Positions 34,364 through 46,098 of a stretch of 64,000 bases of DNA are shown here, piece by piece. The notes beneath the pieces were generated by a model. It ran no database searches. It worked only from the letters and a program-made list of their open reading frames with translations, and was not told the DNA's origin. Every line of letters starts with the position of its first letter. The stretch's first letter is position 1. A program made the position numbers and the translations under genes. Source of the DNA: Cephalotus follicularis (lineage: Eukaryota; Streptophyta; Magnoliopsida; Oxalidales; Cephalotaceae); contig BDDD01000366.1 of assembly GCA_001972305.1 (NCBI GenBank), positions 227,016 to 291,015 on the forward strand. The letters run 5' to 3'.

Positions 34364-35815
34364 TGCTAGATTAGGGTGTCCCTGTAAGCCACGAGAAGGC
34401 TGCAGACATATGTTGTTGACATATGAAACACTATTTAATCGTACATTCTTAGTTCCATTCATGTTTTATTGTGCATTTTAAATAAAAGATTGGCATTTGG
34501 CTATATGTATTATCCCATACCATCTCTACGAATCAATTGATCATCATGTCAACATAATACACATATAGCGCTCTGTCCATAAAGGGTTGGATCTCGTGCC
34601 TGAGAGGTTATGAGAACGAGATCCTTACTCCATTGTGACAAAAGTTCCAAGTCATAGGTTCACTCGCTTAGGGCAATTGATGAACCGCAAAGACTTGCCG
34701 ATTTATGCCTGCTCTGAATGGTGAAGGAGGATGGATCATCTCATTCCCAATTGTGTTTTACCCTAAAGCTGATGCGGGGTGCGTGCAGAGGCACGACACT
34801 AAACCAACCCACCATAGGTTATCTATATGGAGAGTCAACACCTCCGTCAATAGAGTGCCTATTGTCGCGGTAGTGCTTAGTCAAAGGTGACTAGTAGATC
34901 ACATGTGATTTATGTTGTATCGTTAGACCTGAGCGGCTAGCATACGTTGTGTAGTAACTGCTTGGCTTTGATTTTCGCCTTCACCAGCACTAGCCCCGTG
35001 CTGGCAAAAGGGTTGTCTTTGGGCCTTGTGGGAGCTTCATTGAGATGTATGGGCGAGTGCGCAAGATGGGATCGTCACACCCGTGTTGAGGGTTATAGGC
35101 TCTATAACATCTGTGACCGTTGAAGACTTAAAGTCCTGGCTAGGCACTGGGAGATTGGGAACAAGAGGTTTATGGGGATATCTCTCATAGTCTTAGTGCG
35201 TTCATAGAATTATAGTTATCGCGGTTTTACCTAGGGGTGACATTTATCCAAACCTTAGTCTGCGGTCGGAGCCAAGATGACGAATGATACGCGGCACATA
35301 AACCGATGACAGTGATAAAGTACTGGGGAACCGGTTAACGAATGATAGACGTGGTACTTTTTGGTTCGCGGATCCGGGGGTGTTTATAGATCACATCGGG
35401 ACTATTAGCTCGATTGTTGTACTAGAACTTCGGGATGTTCTGAGAAATTTATCATCGTATCGGAAATCCACCGGGCTTTCGGGTCCCGCCTGATTATTGG
35501 AAAAGTGACGCATGATGCACACATGCTCGCTTGGTGGTAAATCTAGTGTTTAACTAGTATATATTATTTTGCCATTAGTGGTTTGTTCTTCGTTCTACTA
35601 ATAGTCATCTTGATATATAAGAGATTTGAAGCCAGTGCATGATTTAATTTTATTAAATCAAAATTGAAAGATATTTTAATTAAAGGAGAAACAAAATTAA
35701 AATTGAAAGAGATTTTAATTAAAGGAGAAAACAAAATTAAAATGAAAGAGATTTTAATTAAAGGAGAAAAGAGAAACAAAAATAAAATTGAAAGAGATTT
35801 TAATTAAAGGAGAAA

Positions 35816-35855
<40 letters not shown>

Positions 35856-37032
35856 GTTTTTATTAAGTCAATATGCATTGTAAATTGAATTGTTAAAAAT
35901 CTCTCTCTCAATCTCTCTCACACTCTCTCCCATCTCTCCCATTGCTTCTTCTTATAACGCACGACTCGTGCGTTTTGAGCAGCGGAGAGACGCACAAGGG
36001 GTCAGGCACGCAGGGGTACGTTCTGGCTGGAGGAGAGACCGGCGCTTCGAGCCGGAGTCCGTGAGAAGGCGAGCGACCATCCCTGGTAAGCCTTCTCCCT
36101 TCTCTCTCCCATTTTCTCCTTTCTTTCTCCCTCTTTCACTCTGTGGCGGCATATCGCATTTCTGCCGCCTCCCACTACCAGCGTCTCTTTCCACCGCCTT
36201 TGGTCCCTGGTAGGTGGAGCCAACCTTTGGCTCTACCCATCTTGACCGTAGTTTAGGCATTTCCGGTGTTGTTCGGCCCGTTGTGCGTTCACTGAGTCAA
36301 CTCTGGCGAGTTGACGCGTTGGGCTGATGTGACTTTGCGTTCCGTGCCGAGTCACGACGAGTCTTGGGTTGGGGTGTGTTGGGCTGGTGTTGCTGAGTCG
36401 TTTGGTGGATTTGCGGCCGCTGGTGACGAATGGTGTGTCAACCCCGTTACTCGCCGCCAGCAGTTCTCTGCGTTCTAGGCAGAGTCTCGCCGAGTCTCGG
36501 CCACCAGCGTGTTCGTCGGGGTGTTGGCGTCCACATATGTCAAGGCCGGTCAATGGCCAGTTGATCGAGACTCACTGAGACAAAACTCAGTGAGTCACTA
36601 CCTCTGGCCGCCGTGTTCCGGCGTGGTTCCGGGCGAGTCTCCTCCAGTTTCGGGTTGAGCGATCTTTTTTGAGTCCGTTGGCGTCAAGATCGGACCAAAC
36701 ATGGACTGTCCTAAAACCGGCGGTGTTACTGGTAACCGGAATTTGCTATTGCAAGCGTGTAGCGGCAAAGTGGTGGAGCCTCCAACGTTGGTATGATTGC
36801 TTTGCTCATACTTTTAATGTTACCGACGTCTGTTTGGTTTATCTGTTTGTGCATGCTTGTTCTTGTTTTTAGTTCGCTTGTTAATTAAACGGAGATCCTA
36901 GGCTTTTCTATTTGGTACTAAGATGTAAGTGTGGACCATGACTTTCAGTCTTGGTGTTTTTGAAAAATTAAAATTATACACACTTGCGTCCTAGGATCAA
37001 ATCAACAGGGAACCCTTGCCAGGTTTCTAACA
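34364..37032 (+). mobile_element. Element D 3' LTR (2669 bp)
   Basis: It begins TGCTAGATTAGGG and ends GGTTTCTAACA. It is about 100 bp longer than the 5' LTR, mainly from extra copies of the GAAAGAGATTTTAATTAAAG unit (35640-35815) and a longer GA tract (35818-35850). It is co-linear with the 5' LTR throughout. Confidence 0.92.
35640..35815. repeat. Tandem repeat of GAAAGAGATTTTAATTAAAG units in D 3' LTR
   Basis: Four imperfect units of about 40-45 bp. The 5' LTR (29130-29215) has only two. This is a copy-number difference arising after insertion or during reverse transcription. Confidence 0.85.
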
Positions 37033-38015
37033 GTTGGGACTTTCCTTACCCGTCTATGCGTGTAGCAGGTAAGAGTCCTCCTTGGTACGTTGTGGTACGT
37101 TGCTTTGTTGGTGTTGAGACAATCTTTAAGGCCGAGAAAGAGCTTCGCCTTGGTTTTCATGGATGTATGTGGTTCATGCATGACTTCAGAAATGTTTGTT
37201 CATGGTGGCTAAGCGTTGTTGTGTGTTGGTCTTGCAGAGGAGGATCTAGGCACGGAGTCCGCACGACAAGGAAGCTAGCCGAGGAAGCTACTGATACTAG
37301 TGAGTGGGATGTTCTTTCTATCAATTGATAATTGAGATTTTACTGTTTATATGCCCTTCCATGATATTATCTTTGACTAGGATTTCTTCTCCTGTCATCT
37401 GTTGATATTGCATGCGAATACTATTGTTCCGAGCTGAGGACTCGATGCTCGGGTTGAACTTGTTGTTTCCCCTTCTCTTTAAGTATTCATGCTTTATTTT
37501 GATATCATGTGTTGTTGTCCTCGGGTACTGGTTACTGGTTACTTGGTTATGTATGAGACTTATTGTGGTTAATGGAGGAGTGGGCGTTCGATCCCTGTTC
37601 CGTTCAGCAGTGCTATTGTCGATGATGAACTGTTGAGTGTGACTGTGCCTGGGTTCCATAACCGGATCTGCTCATTTCATTGGTCTATGATGGAATGATG
37701 TGTGAGGGCAGCCGAGGATCCACTATCTTCTCTGGTCAGGCTATAATGGAGTCTTCGGGCATGAGATTGCCGGCCCGAGATGGTCTAAGTGGTGATACAC
37801 TTACCTCTAAGCTGATCTTTTCCTCTGTCATCTTGTCAAGGGTAGAGCTGAGAGGTGATTTGCGGGCCCCTTAGACGATACCAACGCTACGTGATTGCCG
37901 ATGAGGTAGCTCCTCGATCGATGTTCATATGGTGTAGTGCTGAGCTCGTGATTGTCAACGAGGGTGGGCTTGCATAGCCCCTCGATCAATGTTCATGTAG
38001 TGAGGTACGTTAATG

Positions 38016-38160
38016 TTTTATTTTTTTTATTTTTTTATTTTTTTTTGTTTCTACGTTAATGTATAACTATTTTATTTTTATTTTTATTATTTTTATTTTT
38101 ATTTTTATTTTTGTTTTTATTATTATTTTTTGTTTTTTATTTATTTATTTATTTATTTTT
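38016..38160. repeat. T-rich low-complexity tract
   Basis: Runs of T and TTTTTA/TTTATTT units. The 9-mer ACGTTAATG occurs at both sides of its first part (about 38007 and 38053). Confidence 0.9.
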
Positions 38161-39084
38161 GTGCTTTTCTAACAATTCTAACTTAGTTTAAATAGGAATC
38201 ATCATAACCTTTAACAATCTCTAACATCATTGCATAATCTTTAACAAATTCTAACTTAGATAATTAGGTTCAGCATAAATTTTAACAACATTTTAACTTC
38301 ACTTTCATAAACTTTAACAATTTTCTAACGTAGATAAATTAGGTTTCTTGCCTTAGCTTAGGTTCTTTGACATAGTCTTAATTTATGACCAATTGGGTGC
38401 GTGGTCCAAATCATCGCTTAGAAAGAATTAATCAACCAAGACCAATGGCGGACGCACGCCCACTTCAAACTCTTCGCGATAAATTCTACCCCGCTAGGAC
38501 AGCGCAACCATCCAGTATCCTGTGTTGCATAAGCTAAATGCAATCGTGATTCCTACGAAAGTGAGTTAGGTTTTTTTTTTATGTTCTTGTGTGTGCATTC
38601 AGTTTTTATTTTTTTGTGTTTGCGTGTGTTTTCTGTTTTTAGCTTTCTATTTGGTTTGCTTGAGGACAAGCAAAGTCTAAGTATGGGGGTATTTGTTTAG
38701 CATAAAAATGTGTTATTTTTAATGATATATTTGTTATATTTTTATACTTGGAATAGACTACTGTGGTTGTTTTTATTTGATTTTCAGGTATTATGCTTAT
38801 TATTGCGGAATAAGAGAAAATGAAGCTAAAACGCTACTTTTCGAGTTAAAGTGGTTTGAAGTCAAAAATCGGTGAAGGAGTGCAACCACTTAAGCGGGAG
38901 AAGTTAATATTTAAAGCTCAAAAGATATTGAATATTGGGCTCATTTTATTCATAAAATTAATTGGAGCACTTTTAGTTCTTGGGCCGAGTCATTCTGAAG
39001 CTCCGATCAAGAGATATCACAAGAAAACAAATATCGACACATGTGAACCTATTGCTTATATTAGCATGACATCACCATATCAAT

Positions 39085-39560
39085 TCAATGCCAATGGCTC
39101 AGCAATTTCACGCCAACATGCAAACCAATCCTCTTCATCCAGCATCTCCATGCGTATCAAGCCCAGCATCTCATCCATGCATGCAACATGCCAATAAGCC
39201 CATGCAACCAATCACCAACCTGCAAATGTCCATCTCAAGTCTTCAGCCCATGCACTACACGCCTCCATGCATGCAATCCAGAGTCTTCAGCCCCTGTGCG
39301 CCTAAGTGTCCATTCCATGCAGCAATCAGTCCATGCAGCATCAATGCGCCATATGCTGTCCATCTCCACGTGCAGCCTCAAGCTCATGCATTAAGCTCCA
39401 TGTACGCCCAGCCCATGCAGCCAACATCCATGTATGCATTCATCTGCAGAGTCTTCATATCCAGGCGCACACAAGCATCTCATGAAACCAATTAGAAGCA
39501 CGCAGCCCATGCAGCCCATCAACAGCCTGCACCTGTCGTCAGCTCCCAAGCCCATCCTGC
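39085..39560. repeat. CATGCA-rich block in the Athila/Tat-like LTR
   Basis: More than a dozen CCATGCA/CATGCAG/CCCATGCA words are scattered through about 475 bp. Open frames here (to 135 codons) reflect the repeated composition and have no recognisable domain. CATGCA is the core of plant RY elements. Any regulatory role is inference. Confidence 0.7.
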
Positions 39561-40789
39561 AAACAAATCAGCACATGCGCCGTAGAAGAGAAAAGGAAAA
39601 AAATTCATTGCCGGCTTTGATCAATTTGCAAAGTGGACAATTGTTTATGCCAAATAGGTTTACTCGGCTACGTGTGTATATATAAAAACCAGAAGAGAGG
39701 AAAGTAGCAGTAGCCGAAGCCGTCTCCTTCTTTTCTTTTTACTTTAGTTTTTTTTTAATGTTTTGTAGCTAGTTTCTTAAGGTTTTGGGTTAGAACAAAG
39801 CCTAGATTGTTATTGTTTCAATTCCATAAATAAATATCCTTGAATATTTGATTTGTTCTTCAATAAGGAGTAGTTTTTAATAGTTTATCTCAAGTTTGGT
39901 ATACTTCGCCTAGGTTGGATAAATTATAACTAGTTTACGTTTCCCTGCGTTCGACCCGTTACTGCATGATCCGTGCACTTGCGACTATAAATTTTAAAAC
40001 ATCATATTCTAATTCAGTGAACACCGTCCTCAGGCGGGGGTGCTCGGGAACGGGGCGTGTCATCCTCTCTTCTTCTCTTTTCTCTCTTTTTCTTCTCTTC
40101 TCTCACCGATGTTGTGCCATCTCGGTCGTGGGATAGCACCGCCGTTAGCGTCACGGATTGAGCCGGTCTTCATCTAGAAGGCCAGTTCTGCCCATTTTGA
40201 CGATGGTTGAGGCGTTTCTTAGCTTGAATCAGTCAGAATCAGTCAATTGAGTCAACTCAACCGTTCTGACTCATTGACACCTTTGACGCGGTGTTTGGCG
40301 CTGAGTCATGGTGAGTCTCGGTCACCAATGGGTTGATCAAAGGTTTTTAAGGCCGGTTATGGCGTTACCGGAGCTCGAGTGACCTAGCCAGAGCTCCGGC
40401 GAGGCGTGCCAACGCTGAGTCTCGACGAGTTAAGGGTAGAAACACCTAGAGCCAACTGTTTTGGGAACTTTTGTGAAGCGGCCAGAATTTTGGATGGCCA
40501 ACGAGTTTGCTCAGTGATTCGAACTCACTGCCAGCTATGACTGCCAGATTCATGGCGAGTCACGGCTATTCTACGGCAGCATTGTATAGATCGACCAATT
40601 TGGAGCATGTTTATGTGTAATGACTGCAATTTCAATTCGATGTATATTGTATAATTCATGAATAAATATACATTGATATGGGGTTTATGCTTATTGTTCT
40701 TTTGATTAGCATTTTTTTATTATTTTAAAAGCTCAGTTGAAAGGAATGAGAAGTTGAAGTGTTGAAATGTGAGGAAATCAGGCGCTTGT

Positions 40790-41010
40790 GCATCAATGCC
40801 TAGAAATGACGTCGACGCCAAGGAACACTGAAGCGCGCTTAAGGCTTCTTGCCTTAAGGCGTTGACTCCAAGCGTGGACGTTGATGTCCAACGATGGTGA
40901 ACAAAAGAGTTAGGCGTTATCGCGATTCGGGAAGCCTGATAGAGCCAAGGCATGAAGTCAACGTGTCGACGCCTAGTGTTGATATTGACTCCTAAACTGT
41001 CGACAGAGTA
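40790..41010. repeat. GTCGAC palindrome cluster 1 in solo LTR G
   Basis: GACGTCGACGCC near 40806, GTGTCGACGCCTAG near 40967 and CTGTCGACAG near 41000, with degenerate GCGTTGACTCC-type copies between them. Confidence 0.7.
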
Positions 41011-41529
41011 AGTTAAAACAAGGACAGTGGACACGTGAGGGACAAAAGTGTGAGACTTCACACTTCCCCATGTGCTATGCATTGACAAATGTGAGAGAGA
41101 GGTGATTGATGGAGGTCTTGTCACCTGCCATCACTGCCATGCCAAGAGGAAGGAGAGAGAGTTAAATCCATAAAAGAAAACTCCTCTCGTCTTCTCCAAA
41201 CCTCACACCACTGAAAGAAGGAGGGAGTGAGAGTGATGTTGTCCCGCCATTGTTGAGCCGGGAAGAGAAGCTTGGAACTTGGGCTTGGAGTGACCGAACC
41301 GGATCTTGAAGCTTGAAGAAGCTGAGGATTGGATTAAAGCTTAAAGGGGTGGACCTTCGATTCCTAACTTGGCATCAAAGGTAGGAACTTTGACATGTTT
41401 TTGAATATATAACATGCATATTGTGTAACATAGTTCATGTATGCTTGCATTGGATTGTTGGATTCATACTTGTTTGGGTTGAATACACGATCTGTGTGAT
41501 TGTTGCTGAGAATAATGCATGAACCCAGT

Positions 41530-41950
41530 ATTCACGTTAACGCGTAGATGATACACGTTAACGCCATGTTGGAATGATCGATGTTTTGGCTTATTGGCGT
41601 TTGATTCTCGTCGATACCATGTGTGATAACGTTGACTCCTAGAGTCACTATCTGAGCAGACGTTGACGCCATGCGTACACGTTGTCGAGTAAGGTTCCTA
41701 CCTAACGCATCGATGCTAAGTGAAGTGTTAACGTGTAAGGCTTCCATGATACACGTCGACGCCATTGATACACGTTGACGCCTAAAGGACTGTTGTGAGT
41801 GATAAGCATGGTACGCGCATTAATGCTTAAGGATACTATCTACACATTGATGCCTAGGTTATACGTTGACTCCATAGGGACTGTTATATACGTTAACTCC
41901 ATTGATACACGTTGATGCGATGGATGCACGTTGACGCCTTTTATAGACGT
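41530..41950. repeat. ACACGTTGACGCC-type palindrome cluster 2 in solo LTR G
   Basis: About 18 degenerate copies of ACACGTCGACGCC/ACGTTGACGCC/ACGTTAACGCC in 420 bp, often preceded by ATA and followed by AT or TA. Exact GTCGAC occurs near 41756 and 41946. This is the densest array in the window. Confidence 0.8.
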
Positions 41951-43629
41951 CGACATCTTTATGTGCTATTTATGCATATGTAATTGTTAAGTGATTGTTT
42001 AATGATTGTTTATTGATTATTGATCCTTGAACTACATATTGCTATCGTTATAGATGTTTATATCTATCAAGTATTCTCAAATACTAGTGTTTAAAGTGTT
42101 TTCAAGGATTTCAACAACGGAGTGCTATAAGCACCATTTATTGTTAGTGTTACAAAGAATTTCACATATAAATACTATTGTTCAAGTGTTTTCCCGAAAG
42201 GGCAATTGATAAAGTGTTTAACGTGTTCAAGTGGTTCTCGGCTAATGAGAACAAGTGTTAAGTGAAAGTGTTTTATGACATTGAGCAAAAGTGTTTTATT
42301 GTTTTCTCTACTAAAGAGCAAAAGTGTTACATTACATCATATATGTAATTTTGAGTGATTGATTGTGATTGAAGTGATGTTGATGGTTTAGTGATCGGAG
42401 TGTATCACTGAACCGCGGCGGTGAGCGGATGTGCCAGGAGTTGGCTCTAGCTTATTCACCAACCTATCTGTAATTACAGATCGTGAGTGTAACTGCCTGC
42501 CAAGTGCCGGCAGAAGTGTTTCCCTCTCTATCATCGGTGGGGTGTGGTGATAGTTAGGTGGTGAGTCGTGGGCTAGGGGTTAGCGGTTATCGACACCCAT
42601 AGTGGTCTTGGGACAAAAAGTGGATTAATTGTTTGTAACCTTGAGCGGTATGATTGATACGTGGGTGATTGTAGCCATTTGGCATGACTTCTTACCTATT
42701 GGCATATATGTATATTACTGTTTTAAATGATATAACTATCATGCATCATTGCATACATATATTCGTTATCATGCGATTTTCCTACTTAGCCAAGTGAGGA
42801 AAACAACTAATACCTACCATTACAGATTGAAGTGAAGGATTGCACGAGCTGCTGAAGCCGTAACTTGGAGAGCTTCTATTTTGAATAAGGTTGTTATATT
42901 GAAATGTTAAGTTGTTTTGTAATGAATTCATACTCTGTTAAGTTATATTTACATTGCATATATGTAATATATGACTGGTATTGTACTTGTATGCATGTAG
43001 TATGGGCTACATGTGAATACTTTAAATGATCCAGTATATTTAATCCTTCCATAAAAGTTTAAATTTATGACTATTTAGTAATTACTGGATTAAACTGATA
43101 ACCATATGTTGTTATGAAAATGGGGTATGACATTATGGCGTGGCCAGAACTCCAGGGTCTTGGCCAGAATCTGGCCGGAGCTCCGGTGACGACATTGTTT
43201 GATTCCGTGCATAGAATGTAATGAAAATGTATATGCACTGTGAAGGAAGTGACGATAGGAGGTTTCCATACTCAATTGGTAATAGGTAGGTTATACTATT
43301 TTCCTTACATTCATGCATTTAGAATGGATTGTATGGACATGGCTGTTGATTGATGATTATGTGCTAAATGGATAGCTGTATACATGCTAGATGGAGGGTT
43401 TATGGTACCGAGTATGGTTTATAATGGAGGGAAATGGAGATTTGAGAGGAAATTGTGAGTTGGGTCCTTTTTACCCATTCTCTGTTTTCTCTCAATATGA
43501 GGGTTATGGATATGGTTTTAAATGGTTTTTAAATTGGTTTGAGTTTTAATGGATGGTTGAAGCCTATAGCTTCCTTTTATTTGAATTTCAAACGGATTTA
43601 AACCAATTTCGATTGATTTTTACAATTCA

Positions 43630-43965
43630 CAGTGGCCCAGGGCATCAACGTGTTCTTAGTGCTTGTTGACATGTTCTTGAGTGCCCAAAACGTCGACGCC
43701 TTGGCTATGCGTCGACGCCATATGTGATTCTTCGCGTTCACGTGCTAATTAGCATGATACGGTAATGCGGTAAGGGAAAAAGGGACATAAGCGTTACGCT
43801 TTCGGTAAGCGTTGACGCCATATGTGTTATGGGTAGTTCACACTTAGCGCATGCGTCGATGCTTAAGGCACAATGCCTTAACCGTCGATGCCTAGCAAAA
43901 AGTGTCGATGATTAGACTTTACGCGTCGACGCCTAAACTTTACCCGTCAACGCCTAAAGCCCCTG
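43630..43965. repeat. GTCGAC palindrome cluster in E 5' LTR
   Basis: ACGTCGACGCC, GCGTCGACGCC, GCGTTGACGCC, GCGTCGATGC, CGTCGATGCC and CGTCAACGCC motifs at about 20-30 bp spacing. The 3' LTR counterpart is at 60670-60980. Confidence 0.82.
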
Positions 43966-44591
43966 TTTTGTATAGCCAAATTTTATGGTTTTCGACCCAA
44001 ATGATTTTCTCTCCAAATGGATTCCATAGGAAGCCTCCCTCAGGCATTGTAGACTATGGAAATCATATTTTAACACTTTTCAACTATGGATCAATCTTCA
44101 AAAGGAATCTTTAATAAAGTTTCATAAAATGAGGTTTTATAAAAATGGTTTTCAAGAATGGTTAGGGTAGCTCAGTTGGGACATTCAGACGCGGATATCC
44201 TAATTAGACTTCCTTTCCATCATTTATGGATTTTGAATTTTTTTTTTCAATATATGGTTAGGATAGCTCAATTGGGACATCTGGACGCGGATATCATAGT
44301 TAGACTTCCTCTCCATTGTTTTCAACTCCGATAGGGACCAACAAAATGGAAATGGAAAATGGTTTATGGTTAGGGAAAGGGTTATGGTTATGGAAATGGT
44401 TTTTAAATTGTTTTGACAGATGTGGATCCTATGTGATCCTTTATGGTTAGGTCCCTATCTTTTACATGGAATATGGTTATGAATTATGGGTAGGGTACGA
44501 CTAAGGCTGTTGATTGTTATGGATGAGACTTACGGGATTACCCATTCAAAATCTTCATTTCCGTCATGAGTAATTATGGATGTAGGCCACA

Positions 44592-44893
44592 TATCGGGGA
44601 TTTAGGGTAGACCTTGTTGAGCTCATTCGGGATTGAGTCGCAGGTCCCCTCTGGGGCTAGTACCTTCGAGACTAGTATCAGGGATTTAGGGTAGACCTTG
44701 TTGAGCTCCTTCGAGATTGAGTCGCAGGTTCCCTCAGGGGCTAGTACCTTCGAGACTAGTATCAGGGATTTAGGGTAGACCTTGTTGAGCTCCTTCGGGA
44801 TTGAGTCGCAGGTCCCCTCAGGGGCTAGTACCTTCTGGACTAGTATCAAGGAAGTCACAGGTCCCCTCAGGTGGCTAGTACATTCGAGACTAG
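44592..44893. repeat. 84-bp minisatellite in E 5' LTR
   Basis: Three full copies and a partial copy of an 84-bp unit beginning ATCAGGGATTTAGGGTAGAC and ending CCTTCGAGACTAGT. The 3' LTR (61605-61955) has four. Confidence 0.92.
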
Positions 44894-45318
44894 CATTATG
44901 ATATGGATATGTGGCTGGGGTTATCCTATGCTCCACTTGGACGTGGCACGGAGAGTGCCTGTACGGTGGAGGTACTATCTCGGGCCGGAGAGACAGAGAA
45001 GTACTTGACCTTATGGATTGATTGCCCCAGGGATGGTATGGTTATGGATTGTTTTATGGAGTGTCTGCAGGCCTATGGCCTTTGATGTGATACTAGGACT
45101 AGCGAAGTATACCACTTCTTAGGGACGCTTGGTATACTGTAGCAGTCCACACTTGGATTCATGCATATGACATGCCATGCATATATGGTTATACTGTTGC
45201 ACGCATAACATACTATTATGCTACTGTATTACATGGCATTCTGTTATACTGTTGCACAAAAACATTGTTATACTGTTGCATGCATATCACATTATATACC
45301 CACCCGACTATACGTCGC

Positions 45319-45347
45319 TGACCCATTCATTGTAATGGAATGGGTCA
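45319..45347 (+). other. TGACCCATT / AATGGGTCA hairpin in E 5' LTR
   Basis: Perfect 9-bp arms and an 11-nt loop. The homologous hairpin in H (53895-53917) has a 5-nt loop, and the arms are conserved although the loops differ. Confidence 0.78.
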
Positions 45348-45457
45348 GGCCCAGGTGATGGATTGCAATGAGACAGGCTGAGACGGATGGGTTCTCTGTA
45401 GCAGGTTTTGTTAGCCATGTTGTATATGGTTGTGCTTATGGTTTTGTATATGATTTG

Positions 45458-45465
45458 TATAAAAG
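45458..45465 (+). promoter_or_regulatory. TATA-like box in E 5' LTR
   Basis: TATAAAAG, about 430 bp before the LTR end, preserved in the 3' LTR at 62512-62519. Whether transcription starts there is not shown by sequence alone. Confidence 0.35.
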
Positions 45466-45902
45466 GGCGTTGTGTTTATATCTGATATGTACTGATTTAT
45501 AAGACTTGTTATGTATAAGAGACAAATCTAAAGATGCGTTAGAGATATGTTTTATTCATCTATCGACCTACCGACATGTGGTAGTGCTTAAGACATGTGT
45601 GTTGATGTATTGGATATGGTTTAAATCGCTGATTCCTCCTTCGGGAGTGTGGACATATAAAATGTGTTTTCTTTATAGAGGGCATAGTCCGATAAATGAA
45701 TACATCATGCCCGATTTTCGAGAAATTTTGGGGGTTAGTTTTTATATGGATTGCTTATTCTGCTGATGTCATGTGGTTGATTTAATTTTTAAATTTATAG
45801 CACTTTTTGGAGTATGTTTTATATGATATGAATGGATTGAAGGGAAGGTATGTCAAGTGTCGAGTCATGGGGGTTTCCTCACTGTTCGGGACACGACAGT
45901 TT

Positions 45903-45914
45903 TGGTATCAGAGC
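45903..45914 (+). promoter_or_regulatory. Primer binding site of element E
   Basis: TGGTATCAGAGC, initiator tRNA-Met type, 4 nt after the LTR end at 45898. It fixes this end of E's 5' LTR. Confidence 0.92.
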
Positions 45915-46098
45915 TGGCTTATTCTGGATACACCAGGATAGGGTCCTTGGCTCTCAAAATTGAGAATGATTGACAGGGATAAAGTGCTATTTGAAGTTAT
46001 TAGGAATCGCGGAATAATAATGAGTGTTATATTGAGTTTGTTAGAAGTATGGTCATGAAATCGATGGCTGAATCTTTTGTCTCTTATACAAGGTAAAT

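Larger units (their letters stand above)
27848..37032 (+). mobile_element. Element D: degenerate Ty1/copia retrotransposon, TSD GTTGG
   Basis: The LTRs are 27848-30410 and 34364-37032, with primer site, degraded pol and polypurine tract between. Perfect duplicates GTTGG are at 27843-27847 and 37033-37037. The domain order integrase then reverse transcriptase then RNase H identifies Ty1/copia. The interior is 3953 bp. I could not identify gag. Confidence 0.93.
38008..40021 (+). mobile_element. Athila/Tat-like Ty3/gypsy fragment replacing part of C's 3' LTR
   Basis: Homology to C's 5' LTR stops at about 38007 and returns only at about 40022. The inserted part has a T-rich tract (38016-38160), a 3' interior stretch ending in AAGCAAAGTCTAAGTATGGG (polypurine-like), and an LTR beginning TGTTTAGCATAAAAATG at 38694. 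Near 39940 it has CCCTGCGTTCGACCCG and CCGTGCACTTGCGAC, typical of Athila/Tat-clade LTR 3' regions. The same LTR start appears at 63943. No target duplicate was found, and the fragment has no coding domain. Confidence 0.72.
19722..40062 (+). mobile_element. Element C: Tekay-type chromovirus with both LTRs, TSD TCCTC
   Basis: The 5' LTR is 19722-22639, the interior 22640-27501, and the 3' LTR 27502-40062 (interrupted). Perfect duplicates TCCTC lie at 19717-19721 and 40063-40067. Joining them restores E's LTR as seen at 49757. The interior carries primer site, gag, protease, reverse transcriptase, integrase and chromodomain in one frame broken by stops, with RNase H deleted. The first LTR base pair is mutated (TA for TG) in the 5' copy. 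Confidence 0.94.
27502..40062 (+). mobile_element. Element C 3' LTR, split by element D and partly replaced
   Basis: The pieces matching the 5' LTR are 27502-27847, 37038-38007 and about 40022-40062, ending GGGGCGTGTCA. Element D with its GTTGG duplicate accounts for the first gap. The second gap (38008-40021) holds an Athila/Tat-like fragment, and about 1.56 kb of LTR (equivalent to 21033-22595) is missing there. Confidence 0.88.
40616..43132 (+). mobile_element. Solo LTR G (2517 bp) in E 5' LTR, TSD TTATG
   Basis: It begins TGTAATGACTGC and ends GGGGTATGACA. Perfect duplicates TTATG are at 40611-40615 and 43133-43137. Joining them restores E's LTR as seen intact in the 3' copy at about 60140-60175. 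It has GTCGAC palindrome clusters at 40790-41010 and 41530-41950, a GGCATCAAAGGTAGGAACTT stretch near 41372, and the core box CTTAGCCAAGTGAGGA at 42785-42800 followed by CCATTACAG. Confidence 0.93.
15190..45898 (+). mobile_element. Element E 5' LTR, in four pieces
   Basis: The pieces are 15190-15239, 19273-19721, 40068-40615 and 43138-45898, which sum to about 3.8 kb and align in order with the 3' LTR pieces 49296-50276 and 60140-62952. The second piece carries a GA-rich tract and a CCGACGGTAACTCC stretch. The third carries many GAGTC/TGAGTCA motifs. The fourth carries GTCGAC palindromes, a duplicated segment (44158-44230 and 44258-44325), an 84-bp minisatellite, a TGACCCATT hairpin and a TATAAAAG box. 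Confidence 0.9.

Noticed and set aside
36984..37328. 114-codon ORF across the D/C junction
   Set aside because: It starts in D's LTR and runs into C's LTR, so it is a chance fusion of noncoding sequence.
39088..39685. ORFs up to 135 codons rich in His, Met, Pro and Gln
   Set aside because: Three overlapping frames are open because of the CATGCA word array, and there is no domain or start context. I treat it as LTR sequence.
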